Assembly (NCBI GenBank): GCA_020062605.1
Contig: JAGUWA010000357.1
Coordinates: 1-17,431 of the forward strand
Direction: 5' to 3'
DNA: 17,431 bases
DNA from: Parvibaculum sp.
GTDB taxonomy: Bacteria > Pseudomonadota > Alphaproteobacteria > Parvibaculales > Parvibaculaceae
Shown piece by piece: positions 12,184 to 17,431 of the stretch. Position 1 is the first letter of the stretch. The number at the start of each line of letters is the position of its first letter. The notes beneath the pieces are model-generated. The model saw nothing but the letters and a program-made list of their open reading frames with translations, did not search any database and had not been told where the DNA came from. A program made the position numbers and the translations under genes.

Positions 12184-15100
12184 GTGAATATTTCCGAGCT
12201 CTTCATCCGCCGTCCGGTTTTCGCGACGGTTGTCAGCCTTATCCTGATGCTGATCGGTCTCGTCTCGTATGACCGCCTTTCCGTGCGCGAATACCCGGAG
12301 ATCGACGAGCCTGTCGTGACGGTGACGACGACCTATCGCGGTGCGAGCGCTTCCGTCATCGAGCGCGAAGTGACGCAACCGCTCGAAGATTCGATGGCAG
12401 GCATCGAAGGCATCGAGGTTCTTTCCTCCACGAGCCGCGCCGAGGAAAGCCAGGTGACGGCCCGCTTCACGCTGGAGACCGATCCCGATGTCGCGGCGAG
12501 CGACGTGCGCGACCGCGTCGGCCGTGCGCGGGGAAACCTGCCGGACGAGATCGACGAACCTATCATCGCCAAGGTCGAGGCGGATGCGCAGCCCATCATG
12601 TACATCGCCTTCAAGAGCGATCGCATGTCGGGACTCGAAATCACCGATTACCTCGATCGAATCGTAACCGACCGGCTGCAAAACCAGCCGGGCGTCGCGC
12701 AGGTGACGATTTTCGGCGGGCGCGAATATTCGATGCGCATCTGGGTCGATCGCTCGCGGCTCGCGGCCTACAGCCTCACCGTTCAGGATGTCGAGAACGC
12801 GGTGCGCGCGCAGAACGCGGAAATTCCTTCCGGCCGCATCGAGAGTATCGACCGCGAATTCACGGTGCTGGCAAAGACCGCGCTCCAGACTCCCGAGGAA
12901 TTCGGCAACATCGTCGTGAAGGAGACGGACGGTTTCCAGGTGCGCCTCAACCAGGTGGCACGTGTCGAGGTGGCGGCCGCAGACGAACGCAGATCGGCAA
13001 CATACAACGGCGAGACCTCGATCTCGCTTGGCGTGATCAAGCAGGCGACGGCGAACCCGCTGGAGGTGGCGGCGAATGTTCGAAAGGCGCTGGACGATCT
13101 CGCGCCGACGTTACCCATCGGCATGGCTTCCTTTGTGGGCTACGACACGTCCATTTTCATCGCTGAATCGATCGACTCGGTCTACGAGACGATCTTCGAG
13201 GCGGTCATCCTCGTCGTGCTCGTGATCTTCGTCTTCCTGCGGACGCTCAGGGCTTCGTTCATTCCTGTCGTCACGATACCGATTTCGCTCATCACGAGCT
13301 TTGCCATCATGCTGGTGCTCGGCTTCAGCATCAATACGCTGACGCTGCTGGCGATGGTGCTGGCGATCGGCCTCGTCGTGGACGACGCGATCGTGATGCT
13401 CGAGAACATCTATCGCCATATCGAAGAGGGGAAGGCCCCCTTCCAGGCTGCAATCGACGGTTCGAAGGAGATCACCTTCGCGGTCATCGCAATGACGCTT
13501 ACTTTGGCCGCGGTCTATGCGCCGGTGGGTTTTGCCGAAGGGCGGACGGGCAAACTCTTTCTGGAGTTCGCACTTACGCTGGCCGGAACCGTGGTCGTGT
13601 CGGGCTTCATCGCGTTGACGCTGACGCCGATGCTCTGCTCGAAGCTGCTCCGCCATGAAACGAAGGAAAGCCGGCTTCAGCGCTGGCTGCGCGAGCGTCT
13701 GGACGCGCTCGATGCCGGATACAAGCATGTGCTCGGCCGCGCACTCGTTCGCCGCAAACTGATTGTCGGCATCGCGCTTGTGATCGCGCTTTCGTGCGCG
13801 GGCCTTTTTACGATGCTGCGGCAGGAGCTGGCGCCGTTCGAGGACCGCGGTACGCTGCTTATCGTCGGACAGGCGCCGCAAGGTGCGACGCTCGAATTTT
13901 CGCGGCGCTACGCGAAGCAGATCGAGGCGCTCCTTGTCGACATTCCCGAAGTGACGGGATATCTCGTCGTCTCCGGCTTTCCACAGATCACCGACCTCGT
14001 GTCCTTCTCCCGCCTCATACACTGGGGTGAGCGCAGCCGCTCGCAGCAGGAAATCGTCGCCGAGTTGCAGCCGAAGCTCGGACGAATACCGGGCATCATG
14101 GCTTTCGCCGTCAACCCGCCGTCGCTCGGCCAGAGCGGCCGGTCGCAGCCGATCGAATATGTCATCCAGGCCTCGGGCACCTATGAGGAACTCGAAAGCT
14201 ATGTGAATGCGATGATGGATGAGATCCGGCAGCATCACGGCTTCGTCAATCCGGACACGAACCTCAAACTGCAGAAGCCGCAACTCGACATCCGGGTCAA
14301 TCGCGACAAGGTGGTGGATCTCGGGATCAGCGTTGCAACTGTCGGCCGTACGCTGGAAACGCTGCTGGGCGGGCGGCAGGTGACACGCTACGAGCAAGGT
14401 GGCAAGCAGTATGACGTCATCATCCAGGTGGCCGACGACGAACGCCGGACGCCGACCGATATTCGCGACATTTACGTGAGCGGCGGCAAGGGCGAAATGG
14501 TGCAGCTATCGAACCTCATCGAGGTGAGGGAAACGGTTGCGCCGAACGCGCTCAACCATTTCAACCAGCTTCGCTCCGCGACCATTTCGGCATCGCTCGC
14601 GCCCGGCTATTCGATGGGCGAGGCACTCGCGTTCCTGGACGATACGGCGCAGAGGCTTCTTCCCGCGACCGCGCAGACCGATCTCAACGGTCAGCTTCGT
14701 GAGTTCGTCAAGTCGTCAGGCACCATTGCCGTGACTTTCGTGCTGGCGCTGCTCTTCATCTATCTCGTGCTGGCGGCGCAGTTCGAGAGCTTCGTCGATC
14801 CCGTCATCATTCTCGTCAGTGTACCGCTGTCGCTTGCTGGCGCTCTGATGCTGCTCTTCCTCACGAACACGACCCTCAACATCTACAGTCAGGTGGGGCT
14901 GATCACGCTGGTCGGTCTTATCAGCAAGCACGGCATCCTGATCGTCGAGTTCTCGAACCAGCTCCGCGAGAAGGGGATGTCGGTTTATGACGCCGTCGTA
15001 GAGGCGGCGAGCCTTCGCCTGCGTCCCATCCTCATGACGACCGGCGCCATGGTGCTTGGCGCTCTGCCGCTGGCGCTGGCTTCCGGGGCAGGTGCAGAGA

Positions 15101-15300
15101 GCCGACGGTCGATCGGTTACGTCATCGTCGGCGGTATCAGCTTCGGTACGCTGCTGACGCTTTTCGTGGTGCCGACCGTCTATCTGATCATCGCCGGTGC
15201 GCGTGAGCGCCGGCTCGCGGCGAAGGCCACGCGCCACTCGCAGGTGCTGGCGGAACAGGTTCAATCCGTATACGGAGCGGATGAGCGAAAGCGGGGATAA
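12184..15300 (+). CDS. RND-family multidrug efflux pump, inner-membrane permease (HAE-1/AcrB type)
   Basis: A full-length 1038-residue proton-driven pump. TM1 is at about residues 11-29, followed by the first periplasmic porter region to about 335 and helices TM2-TM6. The proton-relay pair D400-D401 lies in AIGLVVDDAIVMLEN (TM4); a second repeat follows, with the TM10 lysine in VGLISKHGILIVEFS. The N-terminal FIRRPVFATV is characteristic of the superfamily. The pair of acidic residues argues for the hydrophobe/amphiphile group rather than heavy-metal pumps. The GTG start has a strong ribosome binding site (GGGAAAAGG). No outer-membrane channel or TetR-type repressor accompanies it, so it must use a TolC-like protein encoded elsewhere. 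The exported substrate is unknown. Confidence 0.95.
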   Translation: MNISELFIRRPVFATVVSLILMLIGLVSYDRLSVREYPEIDEPVVTVTTTYRGASASVIEREVTQPLEDSMAGIEGIEVLSSTSRAEESQVTARFTLETDPDVAASDVRDRVGRARGNLPDEIDEPIIAKVEADAQPIMYIAFKSDRMSGLEITDYLDRIVTDRLQNQPGVAQVTIFGGREYSMRIWVDRSRLAAYSLTVQDVENAVRAQNAEIPSGRIESIDREFTVLAKTALQTPEEFGNIVVKETDGFQVRLNQVARVEVAAADERRSATYNGETSISLGVIKQATANPLEVAANVRKALDDLAPTLPIGMASFVGYDTSIFIAESIDSVYETIFEAVILVVLVIFVFLRTLRASFIPVVTIPISLITSFAIMLVLGFSINTLTLLAMVLAIGLVVDDAIVMLENIYRHIEEGKAPFQAAIDGSKEITFAVIAMTLTLAAVYAPVGFAEGRTGKLFLEFALTLAGTVVVSGFIALTLTPMLCSKLLRHETKESRLQRWLRERLDALDAGYKHVLGRALVRRKLIVGIALVIALSCAGLFTMLRQELAPFEDRGTLLIVGQAPQGATLEFSRRYAKQIEALLVDIPEVTGYLVVSGFPQITDLVSFSRLIHWGERSRSQQEIVAELQPKLGRIPGIMAFAVNPPSLGQSGRSQPIEYVIQASGTYEELESYVNAMMDEIRQHHGFVNPDTNLKLQKPQLDIRVNRDKVVDLGISVATVGRTLETLLGGRQVTRYEQGGKQYDVIIQVADDERRTPTDIRDIYVSGGKGEMVQLSNLIEVRETVAPNALNHFNQLRSATISASLAPGYSMGEALAFLDDTAQRLLPATAQTDLNGQLREFVKSSGTIAVTFVLALLFIYLVLAAQFESFVDPVIILVSVPLSLAGALMLLFLTNTTLNIYSQVGLITLVGLISKHGILIVEFSNQLREKGMSVYDAVVEAASLRLRPILMTTGAMVLGALPLALASGAGAESRRSIGYVIVGGISFGTLLTLFVVPTVYLIIAGARERRLAAKATRHSQVLAEQVQSVYGADERKRG

Positions 15301-15310
15301 AGCGGTTCGA

Positions 15311-15339
15311 TTGTCATCGGAATGTCACGAAAACGTCAT
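15311..15339 (-). promoter_or_regulatory. Three-fold 11-base direct repeat (RTGAC type), site 3, inverted, after the RND gene
   Basis: On the minus strand, heads ATGACGTT, GTGACATT and ATGACA occur in the same order and with the same 11-base period as at 197 and 4963. On the plus strand they read TTGTCAT (15311), ATGTCAC (15322) and ACGTCAT (15333), the usual orientation of a Pho box. It starts 11 bases after the RND stop codon. No protein gene lies immediately downstream on either strand, so the target is unclear: a rightward small transcript ending at 15519, a leftward antisense RNA into the RND gene, or binding without a transcript. Confidence 0.6.
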
Positions 15340-15340
15340 A

Positions 15341-15493
15341 GTTCCCGTGTGCCACGACTTATCCCGCATCGGGAACCGGGCTTCGTAGCTTTCCCGGTGC
15401 TCTCGGAGATGTCCGTAAGGGACGTCCAAATTTTCTTCGCAGGCGCATGAGGGGATAAACCGCCTGCTGCGCTGCTAAGAATCTTATCCCCGC
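15341..15493 (+). other. Structured convergent intergenic region, possible small RNA
   Basis: Several perfect inverted repeats crowd this stretch: GTTCCCG (15341-15347) with CGGGAAC (15370-15376), ACCGGG (15375-15380) with CCCGGT (15393-15398), GCAGGCG (15439-15445) with CGCCTGC (15461-15467), and GGGGATAA (15451-15458) with TTATCCCC (15484-15491). The 10-mer at the RND stop, GCGGGGATAA (15291-15300), is also complementary to 15484-15493. Together with the operator-like repeat before it and the terminator after it, this could be a small RNA of about 150 bases, or a long structured 3' end of the RND message. A 13-codon frame from ATG 15409 has a badly spaced ribosome site and is not called. 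Confidence 0.4.
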
Positions 15494-15497
15494 CCAT

Positions 15498-15519
15498 TGC
15501 CGCTCGTTACGGCATTTTT
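15498..15519 (+). terminator. Rightward intrinsic terminator of the RND operon or of a small transcript
   Basis: TGCCG (15498-15502) and CGGCA (15510-15514) form a short stem with a 7-base loop, followed at once by five T (15515-15519). The stem is modest at five base pairs. The last T is also the last base of the convergent dioxygenase stop codon. Confidence 0.6.
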
Positions 15520-16364
15520 CAGAAGGGACGGTCGCCGTTCACGGTCACGCGCTCCATGTGGCGCCGGTGACCATGATAGTCGTTCAGCGCGAAATGCTGG
15601 GCGGCACGGTTGTCCCAGAAGGCGATGGCGTTTTTCGTCCAGCGGAAGCGGCAGGTGAATTGTTCCTGCGTGCAATGTTCGAAGAGAAAGTCGAGGAGGG
15701 GACGGCTTTCCCGCTTCGTCATGCCGACGAATTTCTCGGTGAAGGCGGGATTGACGTAGAGCGCCTTGCGGCCTGTCTCGGGATGGGTGCGCACGACGGG
15801 ATGCTCGAAGGAGGGCGTGTCGTCGCCCGCGACCGTCACGTCCATCGATTTGCGCCGCTGGGCGGAGGCACCGCGCTCGCTGTATTCTCCTTTTGCGGTA
15901 TGGATGGCCTTCAGGCCTTCCAGCATCTTCTTCATGCCGTCCGAAAGCGTTTCGTAAGCGAGGTACTGGTTCGCCCAGAGCGTATCGCCGCCATAGGGAG
16001 GCACCTCCTTCGCATAGAGGATCGAGCCGAGCGCCGGCTCTTCCAGGAACGACATGTCGGAATGCCAGCCGCCGCCGAAGTTGATGCGGTCTTCAGGCTC
16101 CTTCACGATCTGCATGATCTCCGGATGCCCGTCCATGCCCTTCACATAGGGGTGGATGTTGAGCGTGCCGAAACGGCGGCCGAACGCCTTGTGCCGGTCG
16201 TGGCCGATGTGCTGGTCGCGAAAGAAGATCACGACATGGTCGAGGAAGGCCTGGTGAATGTCGTCGAAGGTTTCGTTGGTAAGTTCCTTCGACAGATCAA
16301 CGCCCTCGATTTCGGCGCCGAGCGCGCCGGAAACCGGCTTCACATCAATGGTCTTGTATCCCAT
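15519..16364 (-). CDS. TauD/TfdA-family Fe(II)/2-oxoglutarate dioxygenase
   Basis: A 281-residue enzyme of normal TauD length. The iron ligands are H101 and D103 in GGGWHSDMSF and H257 in NRAAQHFALNDY; the 2-oxoglutarate-binding arginine is in the following RRHMERVTV segment. The N-terminal VSGALGAEIEGVDLS and FRDQHIG segments are family-typical. Such enzymes hydroxylate substrates such as taurine, alkyl sulfates or phenoxyacetates with loss of CO2 from 2-oxoglutarate. No sulfonate transporter is adjacent, so the substrate is open. ATG 16364 has a strong GGGAGG site 6 bases upstream and gives the proper N-terminus; longer in-frame versions run into the neighbouring gene. It lies 23 bases after the glutathione S-transferase gene, almost surely in one operon. 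Confidence 0.93.
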   Translation of the reverse strand: MGYKTIDVKPVSGALGAEIEGVDLSKELTNETFDDIHQAFLDHVVIFFRDQHIGHDRHKAFGRRFGTLNIHPYVKGMDGHPEIMQIVKEPEDRINFGGGWHSDMSFLEEPALGSILYAKEVPPYGGDTLWANQYLAYETLSDGMKKMLEGLKAIHTAKGEYSERGASAQRRKSMDVTVAGDDTPSFEHPVVRTHPETGRKALYVNPAFTEKFVGMTKRESRPLLDFLFEHCTQEQFTCRFRWTKNAIAFWDNRAAQHFALNDYHGHRRHMERVTVNGDRPF

Positions 16365-16387
16365 GACAGGCCTCCCTCGTTCCCTGT

Positions 16388-16996
16388 TCAGGCAGTCGCC
16401 TTCTGAAAGGCCGGCCGTGCGGCAAGCCGGGCGAAATAAGAGCCGGCATTGGCGTAGTCGCCGGTCAGCAGGCCGAACATCTTGCAGAGCAGCAGCGAGT
16501 AACCGAGCATGATGTCGGCAGCAGTGAAGTCCTTGCCGCAGATGAAGTCCTTGCCGGCCAGTTCCCTGTCGAGAATGCCGAGCATCTTCTTTGCGCTCTC
16601 GACCGCCTCGGCGGCTACTTGCGGAATGCGCTTGTCTTCCGGCCGGACGAAGGAGTGCTGCGCGATGTTGCCGAGGGGGACCATGAAGGTCGCCTCCGCG
16701 AAATGGAACCACTGCAGATACTTTCCGTGATCCGCAGTGCCGGGCTTCGGCTCAAGACGGCCTTTCCCATGCTTGGCGAGAAGGTACTGCGCGATAGCGC
16801 CCGACTCGTTCAGAATGAGTCCGTCATCGTCGATGGACGGCACCTTGCCGAGCGGGTGAACCGCCAGATAGGTCTCGGACTGGAGATCGTCGGGTGAGAA
16901 GTTGAGCGTTTTCAGTTCGTACGGAATGCCGAGCTCCTCGCAGAGCCAGACGATGCGGACGGAACGCGTGTTTTTTGCGTGATAGATCTTGAGCAT
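16388..16996 (-). CDS. Glutathione S-transferase family protein
   Basis: A 202-residue cytosolic GST. The thioredoxin-like N-terminal domain (about 1-80) begins MLKIYHAKNTRSVRIVWLCEE and has the cis-proline region GKVPSIDDDG and the glutathione-binding ESGAIAQYL. The helical C-terminal domain contains the N-capping motif region FTAADIMLGYSL. The Ser/Asn near the start (NTRS) is the likely catalytic position, as in beta/zeta-like bacterial enzymes. It probably conjugates or reduces electrophiles with glutathione. ATG 16996 has AGGGAGA 5 bases upstream and is preferred over a start 11 codons earlier. It is the first gene of an operon with the dioxygenase and has its own promoter in the gap behind the VOC gene. 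Confidence 0.92.
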   Translation of the reverse strand: MLKIYHAKNTRSVRIVWLCEELGIPYELKTLNFSPDDLQSETYLAVHPLGKVPSIDDDGLILNESGAIAQYLLAKHGKGRLEPKPGTADHGKYLQWFHFAEATFMVPLGNIAQHSFVRPEDKRIPQVAAEAVESAKKMLGILDRELAGKDFICGKDFTAADIMLGYSLLLCKMFGLLTGDYANAGSYFARLAARPAFQKATA

Positions 16997-17052
16997 GTTT
17001 TCTCCCTGTGCGGCACCTCTTGCGGGCACCTTCGCCGGTTACCGACCCGAGC

Positions 17053-17081
17053 ATTCTAGCGCAGTGGGGGAGGGTTGTCAG
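17053..17081 (-). promoter_or_regulatory. Promoter of the GST-dioxygenase operon
   Basis: Read leftward, CTGACA (complement of 17076-17081) and TAGAAT (complement of 17053-17058) are 17 bases apart, five of six matches each to the housekeeping consensus. The -35 box overlaps the stop codon of the upstream VOC gene. Transcription would start near 17046, about 50 bases before the GST start codon. Confidence 0.7.
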
Positions 17082-17431
17082 TTCAGCGTGCCGACGAGGG
17101 AAGCGCGCTGGGACATCTCGATCCAGTTGCCGTCGGGGTCGCGGATGAAGGAGATGCGCGCGACCTTGCCCAAGGTCGCCGGGGCGCGGCCCTCGCGGCC
17201 GCCTCGGGCGAGGATGCGGGCATGCTCCTCGTCGACATTGCGTATCTGGATCGTGATGTAGCGCCAGCCCGGCCCCTCCATGACGGGGTCGGGCTGTGCG
17301 TTTTCCGCCTTTTCGAAAAGAATGACGCTATCGCCGCAGAGAAAGCTGTCGCCGCCCCGTTCGGGTACGTCGGGGAGGCCGAGCGACACGGCGTAGAAGC
17401 GCCGATGCGCGTTCACGTCGCGCACGCCGAG
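17078..17431 (-). CDS. VOC-superfamily (glyoxalase/bleomycin-resistance-like) protein, N-terminus outside the window
   Basis: The frame is open to the right edge; the visible 117 residues begin within the first beta strand (LGVRDVNAHRRFYAVSLGLPDVPE) and end after FIRDPDGNWIEMSQ, the usual last strand with its metal-binding Glu. A GTG at 17425 could be a start, but a complete VOC domain normally has several residues before this point, so the true start is probably beyond the window. VOC proteins include glyoxalase I, dioxygenases and resistance proteins; the exact activity cannot be told. It lies upstream of the GST-dioxygenase pair in the same direction with an 81-base gap that holds a separate promoter. 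Confidence 0.85.
   Translation of the reverse strand, partial: LGVRDVNAHRRFYAVSLGLPDVPERGGDSFLCGDSVILFEKAENAQPDPVMEGPGWRYITIQIRNVDEEHARILARGGREGRAPATLGKVARISFIRDPDGNWIEMSQRASLVGTLN

Noticed and set aside
13111..14397. A 428-codon leftward open frame opposite the RND pump gene
   Set aside because: It is rich in Arg, His, Asp and Glu as expected for the reverse frame of a membrane protein gene, and has no domain signature.
10793..15267. A 13-base direct repeat (ACAGGTTCAATCC) between the tRNA-Val T arm (10793-10805) and the end of the RND gene (15255-15267), which could mark an integration event
   Set aside because: The match covers only part of the T arm and stops before the tRNA 3' end, the second copy lies within RND codons, and there is no integrase or other mobile gene between them. 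It is probably chance.
16365..16712. N-terminal extension of the dioxygenase to a start at 16712
   Set aside because: The extension overlaps the GST gene in another frame and is Arg/His-rich; ATG 16364 has a strong Shine-Dalgarno sequence and the family-typical start.

Overview
This is a high-GC chromosomal window from an alphaproteobacterium. The evidence is a CpdR-type cell-cycle receiver protein, a small RNA that looks like the alphaproteobacterial alpha-r8/MmgR family, and the GC-rich codon use throughout. The gene set would fit a Hyphomicrobiales/Parvibaculum-like lineage, but the genus cannot be fixed from the sequence alone. No insertion sequence, phage gene, CRISPR array or integrase was seen; gene order looks chromosomal.

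Layout. (1) 1-92: the first 30 codons of a leftward gene that runs off the left edge. (2) 304-4913: a tightly packed rightward operon with an OmpR-type response regulator, a sensor histidine kinase, an EptA/MCR-type lipid A phosphoethanolamine transferase and a PAP2-family membrane phosphatase. All junctions are 4-base overlaps except the kinase-eptA gap, which holds a direct repeat and a hairpin. (3) 5013-5894: a YegS/DgkB-type lipid (diacylglycerol) kinase with its own upstream element. (4) 5891-8459: a leftward pair, a membrane-anchored FMN-binding glutamate-synthase-like protein and an exported lytic transglycosylase. (5) 8460-8988: an intergenic stretch with an AT-rich palindrome and a rightward small RNA ending in a textbook terminator. 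(6) 8989-10615: an N-formylglutamate amidohydrolase family gene divergent from cpdR. (7) 10746-10820: tRNA-Val(GAC). (8) 11029-15300: an RND efflux adaptor-pump pair. (9) 15301-15518: a structured convergent gap. (10) 15519-17431, leftward: TauD-type dioxygenase, glutathione S-transferase and a VOC-fold protein cut by the right edge.

How the genes fit together. EptA takes phosphoethanolamine from phosphatidylethanolamine and leaves diacylglycerol in the membrane. A lipid kinase next door can return diacylglycerol to phosphatidic acid, and a PAP2 phosphatase can act on lipid phosphates. Regions 2 and 3 therefore read as one envelope-remodelling module under a two-component system.

The most notable observation is a three-fold direct repeat with an exact 11-base period. 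It begins RTGACGTT, then RTGACAYT, then RTGACA. It occurs upstream of the response regulator (197-225), upstream of the lipid kinase (4963-4990), and in inverted orientation in the gap after the RND pump (15311-15339). It has the architecture of an OmpR/PhoB-family operator and, read on the other strand, resembles tandem Pho-box half-sites. It suggests a local regulon that may include an unannotated transcript at 15340-15519. The second notable item is the small RNA at about 8875-8952.
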